Below, piece by piece: positions 14,359 to 21,481 of a stretch of 28,719 nucleotides of DNA. A program made the position numbers and the translations under genes. A model generated the notes under the pieces. That model was not told the DNA's origin. It did not search any database and saw only the letters and a list, made by a program, of their open reading frames with translations. This stretch comes from Hyphomicrobiales bacterium (GTDB lineage: Bacteria > Pseudomonadota > Alphaproteobacteria > Rhizobiales > GCA-2746425): positions 121,984 to 150,702 of the forward strand of contig NVXB01000001.1 of the NCBI GenBank assembly GCA_002746425.1, given 5' to 3'. Position 1 is the stretch's first letter. Each line of letters begins with the position of its first letter.

Positions 14359-14552
14359 AATATATTTCTCGCTCTGTTAAGGACACTATTATAATTCAAA
14401 ACTAGGTCTAAACCCTTAAAATTGAATAAATATCCGGTTTCATATGTTATATTGGTTATAGGAATTGCTTTTGCTTTTACAAACTCATAACCCTTATCGT
14501 TTAGTGTTCTTTGGATTTTTTTACTAAAATCTCGTTTAAAAATGTTAATCAT
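14355..14552 (-). CDS. Hypothetical protein, 65 aa
   Basis: The frame extends far upstream into the 14545 gene, but the ATG at 14552, just inside that gene's end (ATGATTAA overlap) with an AGAG site, is the likely start. The product begins MINIFKRDFSKKIQRTLNDK and has a strand-rich C-terminal half. Its stop overlaps the methyltransferase-like start. No family recognised. Confidence 0.62.
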   Translation of the reverse strand: MINIFKRDFSKKIQRTLNDKGYEFVKAKAIPITNITYETGYLFNFKGLDLVLNYNSVLNRARNIL

Positions 14553-14916
14553 AAACCACTCTACCATTGCTAATGGTGAATATATCATTCTGAATATTAT
14601 ATCTACGATGTAAAACCGAGCCGTATAAAATTTCCGTCGCTTCAACAGAAATTTTTGCTTCTTTATCACTTGACCACGATCGTAAAACCTTGATGAATGA
14701 TAATAAATTTTCATACGAAGAAAGCCTAAATAAACAATAATGCTCATCTGATTCTGGAAAAATACCGTCCTTGAGATATTCTTTTACTGTCCAAGAATAA
14801 GATTCGCTATAAGTAAGAACATAATCTATTCTTTTTAAGAAATCACTTTTGTCTTCTTCACTAAATTTATATCCAGTGATATGAAGAGCTATAGCATAAT
14901 CAGTGTCGCTTTTCAT
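14545..14916 (-). CDS. Hypothetical protein, 123 aa
   Basis: Acidic soluble protein with alternating helices (KFSEEDKSDFLKRIDYVL, about 17-34) and strands, ending in VVYD. The aromatic-rich segment DEHYCLFRLSSYENLLSF lies at about 57-74. No known domain. It is preceded by a broken gene and has an AAGGATAT ribosome site. Confidence 0.72.
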   Translation of the reverse strand: MKSDTDYAIALHITGYKFSEEDKSDFLKRIDYVLTYSESYSWTVKEYLKDGIFPESDEHYCLFRLSSYENLLSFIKVLRSWSSDKEAKISVEATEILYGSVLHRRYNIQNDIFTISNGRVVYD

Positions 14917-14932
14917 AATATATCCTTAAATG

Positions 14933-15143
14933 TTATTTTTCAATTCCACGCGCGTTATTAAATCCATCATCCCAGCCTTCTCGCCAACCAATTTCAAATC
15001 CATATCGCAAGCCGGACTTATAATTACCCTCTGTAATCACTAATATTGAATCGACCAATTCTTTAACATCAAATGCATGAGGATCAATATTAGAAACAAA
15101 TCTTATTTAACATTCTATTAGTTGTTTCTTGGCGTACTTTCAT
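14933..15143 (-). pseudogene. Frameshifted small gene (one extra base)
   Basis: ATG 15143 has a GGAG site and the 15168 promoter. The first frame reads MKVRQETTNRMLN and then hits a stop within five codons. Skipping one base at about 15105 joins it to a long clean frame: RFVSNIDPHAFDVKELVD and on through YGFEIGWREGWDDGF to GIEK at 14935. The total of 211 nt is 3x70+1, as expected for a single inserted base. A recent mutation, a sequencing error or a programmed +1 shift would all fit. Confidence 0.65.
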
Positions 15144-15167
15144 AATATATCTCCATTTTCTATATTC

Positions 15168-15197
15168 AATATAATCAAATTTTCAGGGGATGTACAA
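15168..15197 (-). promoter_or_regulatory. Putative early promoter (GTACA-N17-TATATT)
   Basis: Minus-strand GTTGTACATCCCCTG, 17-nt spacing from GTACA to TATATT, 25 nt before ATG 15143. The first six bases after GTAC match the copy at 28526-28555 closely (ATCCCC against ATCCTC). Confidence 0.65.
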
Positions 15198-15200
15198 CGT

Positions 15201-15617
15201 TTAATATGTTTTTGTTGATTTTGTTACTTTAATAAATTTCTTTTTAAAATTGTCTCGTTTCCAATCACCTGTTTCACTGTCATTATCGTTATATTTAGCA
15301 GATTTAAAAGTTTCTATTAATTTAATTTTATTGGGTGCGATATTACCTTTATAAGCAAATGTATAAATGCTTTTCTTATTAATAGAATTATAAACGATAA
15401 AATTAATTATTTTTTATTGTTCTTTAGTTAAATTTCCGCGACTAATAGCGTTGCCAATTCTCTCATGACCAATTTCCATGTCGTCTATTGTAGCCCCAGG
15501 AATACGTTCAAAAAAATCAGGAACTTGTCTTAAGAGCCAATTATTTTCGTCTCCAGCCCACGCTTTAATAATTTTTTAAATCTCACACCCGCCGCCATTA
15601 TAATTCACAAATGCCAT
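15201..15617 (-). pseudogene. ORF with two in-frame TAA codons, 138 codons
   Basis: One reading frame runs from ATG 15617 to TAA 15201 with internal TAA codons at 15576-15578 and 15414-15416. The three pieces look like one protein: MAFVNYNGGGCEI, then KIIKAWAGDENNWLLRQVPD and on to GNLTKEQ, then KIINFIVYNSINKKSIYTF and on to a lysine-rich end. Each TAA is followed by an AAA AT[T/A] ATT context, and CAA to TAA (C to T) would explain both. Global recoding is excluded because neighbouring genes end in TAA. A decaying gene is most likely; readthrough is the alternative. Confidence 0.62.
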
Positions 15618-15622
15618 TATAC

Positions 15623-15630
15623 TATAAATA
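15623..15630 (+). promoter_or_regulatory. T4-type late promoter box TATAAATA
   Basis: An exact TATAAATA on the plus strand, 17 nt before the homing endonuclease ATG and just before its AAAGGG site. The position is right for a late-expressed free-standing endonuclease gene as in T4. Confidence 0.55.
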
Positions 15631-15647
15631 TTAATAAAGGGAAATTA

Positions 15648-16337
15648 ATGCCATATACATACTTAATAGGTTGGTCTAAATATAAGAAATTTTATTATGG
15701 TGTAAGATATTCTAAATATTCTAATCCTGAAGATTTATGGGTCACATATTTTACGTCTTCTGAATATGTGACCCAATTTAGAAAGAAATACGGTGAACCA
15801 GATATTATTCAAATAAGAAAAGTGTTTGATTGTGCAAATAAAGCTAAAAAATGGGAAAATAGAGTTCTAAGAAAAATGAAAGTCTATATTAGTGAAAAGT
15901 GGTTAAATAAAACATGTTCATATTCATTTCCTATTAGAGATATCACTGGCGACAATAATCCCATGAAGAATGAGGATATTAAAGAAAAAGCCATTAAAAC
16001 TAAAAAAGATCGTGAAAGCAAAATGACTATAGATCAATTAAGAAAAAGATATGGAAGAAACGGTGAGAAATCATATTTCATTTGGGAGTGTGAAACATGC
16101 AACAAAAAAATCAAAAAATGGGGTACAGTTAAAGCTAAAGCAAAGAGATTTTGTAATAAATCATGTGCTGCAAAAACGATGAATAAAAGGAGAAAAGGCA
16201 TTAAATTACAGAGACATGATATTAGAAAAACTATTTGTATAACTAATGGTGTTGAAACAAAACGTATATTAGAGTCTGCCTTAATTCCAAAAAATTGGAA
16301 AAAAGGCAGACATTGGAAACCAAGAAAAAATACTTAA
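15648..16337 (+). CDS. GIY-YIG-type homing endonuclease
   Basis: 229 residues. The N-terminal GIY-YIG-like nuclease (about 1-95) opens with YTYLIGWSKYKKFYYGVRYS, where YLIG and YYGV take the place of GIY and YIG. It continues with a conserved arginine at about 20 and ends with WENRVLRKM, where the glutamate would be the metal ligand. A linker with DNNPMKN follows, then a four-cysteine zinc-finger-like region (WECETCNK and RFCNKSC, about 146-175) and a basic C-terminus. It is alone on the plus strand, convergent with nrdJ with overlapping stops, and lies next to two broken genes. This is typical of a free-standing mobile nuclease inserted in a phage genome. Confidence 0.86.
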   Translation: MPYTYLIGWSKYKKFYYGVRYSKYSNPEDLWVTYFTSSEYVTQFRKKYGEPDIIQIRKVFDCANKAKKWENRVLRKMKVYISEKWLNKTCSYSFPIRDITGDNNPMKNEDIKEKAIKTKKDRESKMTIDQLRKRYGRNGEKSYFIWECETCNKKIKKWGTVKAKAKRFCNKSCAAKTMNKRRKGIKLQRHDIRKTICITNGVETKRILESALIPKNWKKGRHWKPRKNT

Positions 16338-19204
16338 ACCAATTCACACCCACCTCCCACGCAAGCGGCAGAACCCATAGTATCAATATCGGTATATTTC
16401 TTTTCTTTTAACTCGTTAACAAAATCAATATCCTGAATATTCTGTTGAATTTTATACCATTTATGTAGAATGTAAACATCCTTTAAACATAATCCAGCTT
16501 TGTTCATATCACCATCGAAATAATTTACGGCATATTTTTTAAATCTACGAATCCAATCAGATCTCATATCAACTTCTTCTTGAGTAGCCTCGTCTTCATC
16601 CTGCATAGAAATTGTAATAGCTTCCCATAAATCTCTGAAGCCCTTAGTATGATCTACAATTAAACCAGAGGCAAACATAGATCCTGCGCCATATTTATCA
16701 ATAATTTCATCTTCATTTACGACAGTAGTATTAGGTGCTTGTGGGAATGCTCTATCTCCATATTCGCCCATAAGTGAAATTCCAGCGAAATGATTTCTAT
16801 TATCGAATATATATTTTCCAATTTCATCCCATTTACCATCCGGTACATCAATAGTGTTTGAAACATTATGTCTCAAACCCTCTTTAACACATAAATCTAT
16901 ATTAGTGCCTTCCTCTACCCATGTTTGCTGAATAAATTTTACTTTTTCCAGAAGTTTAATTCCCTTCAATTCGTCTTTAAATATTGAATTGGGGTGTGGT
17001 ATAATAGGAAATGCAATCACATAATCAGTATTTCCAGCAGAGTGAACTGATTCTTCTATCATATAAGGACATTTTTCTTTAATGAGTTGCGCAACCTCTG
17101 TTTCCTTATTCATTTGAACATATCTTAGATATTGAGGAGCAGCTTCACCGTGTATGCCAGAAGCAGTGCCTAAAATTACGGAAGAATTTCCTGCAGGTTT
17201 TGCGCATGTGGTTCTTGCAGCAGGATTAATTCCAATAAGAATAGCAACTTCTCTATTAACATCTTTAATGATATTAGCGCCTTCTCTAAGAACTGCTTCA
17301 TTAAATAACACATCAGGATTATTCATCCACCCAGTAACTGAACATCCAATTAATGCTTCTCTTTCAAAGATTTTACGTGTAGTTTCAGATACGAATTTAA
17401 AGTTAGTGTATCCAGCCTGAAGAGTTCCTAAAATAGCGGCAACACGACAAGCTTTGAAGAAATCTTCGGGAGTATTACACATTGCTCCATTAATTTCTGA
17501 TAAATTACAGCCCTGAACACCGGAAATACCATTGAATTGAGGATACATACCAATTTCTACACAATTATGTACTAATATACCTTTATTACTTGAATTTAAA
17601 ATATAAAAATTAGAATTATCCTGCACTTTAAGATCATAAACATCAACTATTTTATTAGTAATTTCTATTTTAGACACGAAAACATTGCTAGTTTTATTTA
17701 ATGGTTTATTTTTACAAATGCTAATCAAATTGTTGATATCTCCATCAAATCTATTTTTAGGTAATGATAATGGTGTTCTATCATCTATTAATTTAAGATT
17801 TTCAAGTGTAATTTCTACTTTGTTTTTAATAAGAAGATTTACATTTTTTATCAATTCTTCGTTAGTAATTGAATAAAGATTTAATTCGTCATTAGACGAA
17901 AGTATGTTTTTTGCTTCTAAAATATTAAAATTTTCTAATGCATAAGACAACGAATCCTTAGCTTGGATATATTCACCATTAGGCATTGCTAATTTATGTT
18001 CCGGTGTACATTCAAATGAATCACCATTTGATAGAGTAACTTTAATAACTTCTCTAATATCAGTTTTAAATGCTATAGCGTTTTTAATTTCAGTTTTCCA
18101 AGAACCATCTGATGCTATTCCTCCAGAATAAACAGGAAAGGGTTTATTTTGTTTTGCTAATTCTTCAATTGTAACAGCGTTTCTACCATCGGCTACAGCA
18201 ATAATAGTTTCACCTGCAAAACATGGATTAAAAAGAAATTCTGTAGAATCAGCAAACACAAATCCTGGTTCGCCAAAGGCTTTTACCTTCTCCATAATTT
18301 CCATAAACTGTTCAAAGGTAACTTTGTGCCTTAAAACAAGAGCAGAATTATTTGAACGTTTACGCTGCGGATTATCAATAAACCAAGTAGGGCTTGATTT
18401 TGCACTCATCATTTCTTGGTCATCAATAGAAAAAATACAAATAGTAGCAGATCTTCTAACACCTCCAGCTAATACAGCATCGGCTGCATGCATAAGAATG
18501 TCATATGCTTCAATAGGTTTTAGCTTTGTTTGTCCACCAAGTATCAATCCTTGAATTAAATATTCAATTTTATCTAATGCTAATCTTAAAGGATCTGGAC
18601 CTGGTGCTTTAAAACCGCCTGAAATAGCGGCACCCTTCGGTCTAATATTAGTAAGATCAAAATAAACTCTGCGACCTTCATATTCAGGATGTTTTCCGCC
18701 GCCAGCAAAAAACGAGGACATTAATACATCCAGAGCTGAAGCCCATCCTTCAATAGAATCTTCTACCACATAGATTTTTGCTTGTTTAGTTCTAGGTTGA
18801 ATTTTAGATAATTTTTTAATGTGATGTTTTTGTACAGATATTCCAGCACCTGCGCCGCATAAAAGGGTATGGAATACTTCCCCAAAAACTTCATCGCGAT
18901 CAATATAAGTTGACGTGCAATTGTACAATCTCATAGGATTATTAATTATTTGATCACCGCCAAATTGCAGAGCACGTTGCGCGCCTAAAGCACGTTTTTG
19001 TTTATAACCTTCCTCAGCTTCATTAATAAGGATAGATAATTCTGGAGTTATTTTTTCTTTATAATAACCTCTATGCATATTCATAACACGAGAAACAGAT
19101 TCGTTCCATGATTCGTATCTGTTTAAATTATCATCCCATCTGGAATAACCTTCGAAAAATTTTGCATCAGCCATCATGCTGCGTGCATCAATAGATGAAT
19201 TCAT
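16334..19204 (-). CDS. nrdJ: Adenosylcobalamin-dependent (class II) ribonucleotide reductase with intein
   Basis: 956 residues, of which 220 form an intein; the spliced protein would be 736, matching the monomeric class II reductase of Lactobacillus leichmannii type (about 739). It reduces ribonucleoside triphosphates using a cobalamin-generated thiyl radical. Visible features: RALQFGG near 77-83, NCTSTYIDR with redox C96, a nucleotide-binding FGEVFHTLLCGAGAGISVQK (about 107-126), NP|CVEI with radical cysteine C548 after splicing, QGCNLSEING with partner C566, and the C-terminal CVGGGC pair (C948, C953) that reloads the active site. An AGGAG site lies 10 nt before the ATG. Class II enzymes work with or without oxygen but need B12, so the host must supply it. 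Confidence 0.93.
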   Translation of the reverse strand: MNSSIDARSMMADAKFFEGYSRWDDNLNRYESWNESVSRVMNMHRGYYKEKITPELSILINEAEEGYKQKRALGAQRALQFGGDQIINNPMRLYNCTSTYIDRDEVFGEVFHTLLCGAGAGISVQKHHIKKLSKIQPRTKQAKIYVVEDSIEGWASALDVLMSSFFAGGGKHPEYEGRRVYFDLTNIRPKGAAISGGFKAPGPDPLRLALDKIEYLIQGLILGGQTKLKPIEAYDILMHAADAVLAGGVRRSATICIFSIDDQEMMSAKSSPTWFIDNPQRKRSNNSALVLRHKVTFEQFMEIMEKVKAFGEPGFVFADSTEFLFNPCFAGETIIAVADGRNAVTIEELAKQNKPFPVYSGGIASDGSWKTEIKNAIAFKTDIREVIKVTLSNGDSFECTPEHKLAMPNGEYIQAKDSLSYALENFNILEAKNILSSNDELNLYSITNEELIKNVNLLIKNKVEITLENLKLIDDRTPLSLPKNRFDGDINNLISICKNKPLNKTSNVFVSKIEITNKIVDVYDLKVQDNSNFYILNSSNKGILVHNCVEIGMYPQFNGISGVQGCNLSEINGAMCNTPEDFFKACRVAAILGTLQAGYTNFKFVSETTRKIFEREALIGCSVTGWMNNPDVLFNEAVLREGANIIKDVNREVAILIGINPAARTTCAKPAGNSSVILGTASGIHGEAAPQYLRYVQMNKETEVAQLIKEKCPYMIEESVHSAGNTDYVIAFPIIPHPNSIFKDELKGIKLLEKVKFIQQTWVEEGTNIDLCVKEGLRHNVSNTIDVPDGKWDEIGKYIFDNRNHFAGISLMGEYGDRAFPQAPNTTVVNEDEIIDKYGAGSMFASGLIVDHTKGFRDLWEAITISMQDEDEATQEEVDMRSDWIRRFKKYAVNYFDGDMNKAGLCLKDVYILHKWYKIQQNIQDIDFVNELKEKKYTDIDTMGSAACVGGGCELV
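17564..18223 (-). mobile_element. Intein in nrdJ, 220 aa, no obvious endonuclease domain
   Basis: Residues 328-547 of the precursor. Block A is CFAGETIIAVADG with C1 at 328. Block B is GDSFECTPEHKL with the TxxH motif (T400-H403). Block F is VDVYDLKVQDNSNFYI and block G ends GILVHN followed by C548. N547 with H546 before it and a cysteine at +1 complete a standard splicing set. Between blocks B and F about 100 residues remain, without a recognisable LAGLIDADG or HNH motif, so this is a mini-intein or one with a decayed nuclease. Insertion separates NP from the radical cysteine, so the enzyme is inactive until splicing. Confidence 0.92.
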
Positions 19205-19207
19205 ATA

Positions 19208-19381
19208 TTATTGACTCCTGGTATTTGTCTTCTTGAGTAAAATTTCGTTCTTACTTTGAAATTCCCACGTCAAAATATCATCTTCAGATAAAGCTAATTT
19301 ATCCAAAAATTCCCTTTGAAACAATATTACATACTCATCACCAACTTTTTCTACCTTTGAGACATATACCTCAGAACTCAT
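19208..19381 (-). CDS. Small hypothetical protein, 57 aa
   Basis: ATG 19381 overlaps the primase stop (ATGA) with GGAG at 6 nt, so it is preferred to ATG 19393. The protein is a compact pattern of strands and one helix: VSKVEKVGDEYVILFQREFL, then LSEDDILTWEF, then EILLKKT. This resembles the swapped-hairpin AbrB/SpoVT layout used by small DNA-binding proteins, but the match is weak. It sits between primase and nrdJ. Confidence 0.65.
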   Translation of the reverse strand: MSSEVYVSKVEKVGDEYVILFQREFLDKLALSEDDILTWEFQSKNEILLKKTNTRSQ

Positions 19382-20376
19382 ATTTTTCTCCATGCTTTTA
19401 ATTTTATTTTAGCTTTAATACCAGAATAGGTATTAGCATCAATCACTGACACAATCCTTTTAGGAGATAATCCAGAAAGAATCATGTCATTAATATCTGT
19501 TTCTTTAATGTGGGATGGCCATATACAAATTGGATGGCCTCTCGTAATATATTTATTGTACTTTTCTACAATTTGAAGATTGCGAGGCTCATTATCTAAT
19601 ATAATTACAGTATGTTTACTGATGTTTACATCCGAACCTGCCATTGCTAAGCAGTTGTTAAGAAACAAAGAATCCAATGGCCCTTCACAACAATATACTG
19701 TTTTATTATAATCTATATCTTCTTCACCATATAATTTCTTATTATCATCAAACATAATGGTGATATATTTCATGGCGTTATCATCTAAAGCTCTTCCCTG
19801 AACACCGAAACAATTACCCATTAAATCTAAAAATGGTATTACGATTCTTGCATGCTCGTGCTTTAGAGCTTTATCTGAAAATTTGTCTTTAATAATCGAA
19901 TTGATGTAGCTGTAATATGTTTTGGTGTAATAAAGTTTATGCCACTGGGCTTTAGGAATTTTTCTTTTAATTAAATAATTCCGTGCAATCTTAACATCCT
20001 GAACTTTCTCAAGACCCTTGATAGGATTTTGTTTTTTCTTTGGGATGGTGATTGGATCAGGTCTCCGCAGAGGCTTAATCTTTTTAATTTTAGTATCTAA
20101 TATATATGATTGATAATAATGTTCATAATATGTTTTGAGAAAATTTACTAATGAATGACTATAGCCACAATTATGGCAATACACCATAAGATTATAATCT
20201 CTCTCAAGGATCCAAAATCTGGCTTTTGTTTGTGATTTTTGAGAGTCACCACAAACCGGGCATCGAGCATTAGCTTTATATGGGCTATAACTCTTTACCT
20301 TAAAACGATTTAATTCTGTTGATAAGCGGTTTGCATAGTCCTGTTGGATGAACAATAAATCAATTTGGTCTAACAT
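19378..20376 (-). CDS. DNA primase (T4 gp61-like)
   Basis: 332 residues, close to T4 gp61 (342). It makes RNA primers for lagging-strand synthesis with the replicative helicase. An N-terminal zinc-binding domain shows ARCPVCGDSQ (C39, C42) and VYCHNCGYS (C67, C70). A Toprim-type catalytic region follows: VYCCEGPLDSLFL (E231, D235), MAGSDV and IILDNEPRN (D261). The C-terminal part has TDINDMILSG. The start codon is preceded by AAAGGA, held in a small hairpin, and by a promoter of the recurrent type. Confidence 0.92.
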   Translation of the reverse strand: MLDQIDLLFIQQDYANRLSTELNRFKVKSYSPYKANARCPVCGDSQKSQTKARFWILERDYNLMVYCHNCGYSHSLVNFLKTYYEHYYQSYILDTKIKKIKPLRRPDPITIPKKKQNPIKGLEKVQDVKIARNYLIKRKIPKAQWHKLYYTKTYYSYINSIIKDKFSDKALKHEHARIVIPFLDLMGNCFGVQGRALDDNAMKYITIMFDDNKKLYGEEDIDYNKTVYCCEGPLDSLFLNNCLAMAGSDVNISKHTVIILDNEPRNLQIVEKYNKYITRGHPICIWPSHIKETDINDMILSGLSPKRIVSVIDANTYSGIKAKIKLKAWRKI

Positions 20377-20378
20377 AA

Positions 20379-20397
20379 AATCCTTTAATTAAGGATT
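20379..20397 (-). promoter_or_regulatory. Hairpin over the primase ribosome-binding site
   Basis: AATCCTT and AAGGATT (7 bp, 5-nt loop) pair in the transcript so that the AAAGGA Shine-Dalgarno lies in the stem, three bases before the ATG. Confidence 0.5.
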
Positions 20398-20398
20398 A

Positions 20399-20428
20399 TT
20401 AATATCACATAAGCATGAAAATGTACAA
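20399..20428 (-). promoter_or_regulatory. Putative early promoter (GTACA-N17-TATTAA)
   Basis: Minus-strand TTGTACA, 17 nt, then TGATATTAAT, about 25 nt before the primase start. It fills the 52-nt gap between the 20429 gene and the primase. Confidence 0.65.
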
Positions 20429-20917
20429 CTATTCTATATAAAGTTTAGGATGATTCATGAGAAGTTTGTATGTTTTATCATCACTATACTCATCAAATAT
20501 ATGCCTTCTAATGTAAATTCTTTTTATATATTTTTTTAAATCATTGATAGGAGCTTTAATCGTTTCTTCGAATTCATTTGTTCCAGTAGAACTCATGCGA
20601 CCTATTTTTGTAAACATCGGTGTTCTATCACCAATTCCAGGACGTTTATTACTAAAATTAAATGGAACTATTTTATGTCTCTGTGCCAGTTTTCTTTGAT
20701 CTAATTCAAAAATTACAATTAAACGAGTATCATGTATTTCTCTAGCTACATAGAATGAATGTGATTTGATTCTACTAAATGAAATAAAATTTTTATTATA
20801 ACCAGTGAAATTTGCATCTAATTTGTTTTCTTTAATTATTTTTTCGGCTGCATAAATGGGTGTTCCATGAAAGAGAGGAGAATCTCTACCTTCTTCTAAA
20901 TATTGTTTGAAGTTCAT
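20429..20917 (-). CDS. Putative ADP-ribosyltransferase-fold protein with capsid-type leader
   Basis: 162 residues from ATG 20917. An earlier in-frame start at 20950 would lie deep in the upstream gene and lose the shared leader. The N-terminus MNFKQYLEEGRDSPLFHGTP has a leader ending in LEE|G, then LFHGT...A..II, a pattern like the NAD+-binding H-G-T/S strand of ADP-ribosyltransferase folds. ISFSRIKSHSFYVA and VIFELD follow at expected places, and FEETIKAPI (about 126-134) carries glutamates that could be catalytic. I judge the fold from these motifs only. It may be an injected effector or a structural protein. Confidence 0.6.
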   Translation of the reverse strand: MNFKQYLEEGRDSPLFHGTPIYAAEKIIKENKLDANFTGYNKNFISFSRIKSHSFYVAREIHDTRLIVIFELDQRKLAQRHKIVPFNFSNKRPGIGDRTPMFTKIGRMSSTGTNEFEETIKAPINDLKKYIKRIYIRRHIFDEYSDDKTYKLLMNHPKLYIE

Positions 20918-21401
20918 CCTTTTTCTTTCTTTTCTTTTTCTTATTACCAAGAATGGTTTCAGGTCCGTTGATATGTGCTATTGCACCGTCTCCCATATTA
21001 TTTGCAGGCGCATCTTCCATTAAAATTTTAGCCTCTGTCATATAAGATTCAAAAATAGCACCCATATTTAAAAGAGATTTTTCTATTTCTTCTTCGGACA
21101 TATGTTGTCCTTCACGAAGTAAGAATAATGCAGCACCAAAAGTAGCAATTCTAGAAGATCCACCTGGAACTTTAGCCAATAATTTTTTTAAGTTCATTAT
21201 CATTATGTCAAATAGAGACAAATCTCTTTTTTCATCGAGGGTCATATCCTTGCGATGCTTTAAGATTTTACCATTTTTATCTATAAAGCCACGTTTATAA
21301 GCTGGCCATTCTTCAAATTTAAGAACTAACTTCTTAATGAACGAATAGAGTAAAAATATATTGGCGCCATCTTTAATAATGCCTTCATTTATTTGTTTCA
21401 T
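20886..21401 (-). CDS. Conserved myovirus protein, probable virion component, 171 aa
   Basis: Helical protein with FEEWPAYKRGFIDKNGKIL (about 29-47), a stretch LKKLLAKVPGGSSRIATFGA and a following AALFLLRE. I recognise this arrangement (AYK-G-ID, then LL-x-K-x-PGG) from conserved proteins of T4-superfamily marine phages, where they accompany structural genes. The tail has MGDGAIAHI and a lysine-rich segment. The N-terminus MKQINE|G also fits an IxE prohead-protease site. The end overlaps the next gene by 32 nt in another frame. Confidence 0.72.
   Translation of the reverse strand: MKQINEGIIKDGANIFLLYSFIKKLVLKFEEWPAYKRGFIDKNGKILKHRKDMTLDEKRDLSLFDIMIMNLKKLLAKVPGGSSRIATFGAALFLLREGQHMSEEEIEKSLLNMGAIFESYMTEAKILMEDAPANNMGDGAIAHINGPETILGNKKKKRKKKDELQTIFRRR
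20891..20911. repeat. 21-bp exact direct repeat, copy 1 of 2
   Basis: TTCTTCTAAATATTGTTTGA plus A is identical to 21455-21475. On the minus strand both copies encode FKQYLEE at the start of a leader-bearing ORF. Confidence 0.9.
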
Positions 21402-21430
21402 TTACTTTTCCAGTTTATATATTTCTTGGT

Positions 21431-21481
21431 TTAAATTAGTGCCGTGATATAGTGTTCTTCTAAATATTGTTTGAAACTCAT
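21431..21481 (-). pseudogene. Leader-only ORF, 16 aa
   Basis: MSFKQYLEEHYITALI then a stop. The ATG overlaps the stop of the 21478 gene (ATGA) and the FKQYLEE codons are identical to those of the 20917 gene. It looks like the remaining 5' end of a deleted leader-bearing gene, or the scar of a duplication. A function as a free peptide cannot be excluded. Confidence 0.6.
21455..21475. repeat. 21-bp exact direct repeat, copy 2 of 2
   Basis: Second copy of the repeat at 20891-20911, in the leader-only ORF. The copies are 564 bp apart in the same orientation and could recombine, deleting the 20886 gene between them. Confidence 0.9.

Noticed and set aside
14355..14747. 130-codon version of the small gene before the methyltransferase-like gene
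   Set aside because: The extra 65 codons lie inside the 14545 gene in another frame; the ATG at 14552 has the stop-start overlap and a ribosome site.
15201..15617. Genome-wide reassignment of TAA to an amino acid
   Set aside because: Many well-supported genes in the window, including nadV and nrdJ, end in TAA at the expected length.
14917..15647. RNA gene or tRNA in the gene-poor stretch
   Set aside because: The stretch is explained by two broken coding frames, a promoter and a late box; no cloverleaf or CCA end was seen.
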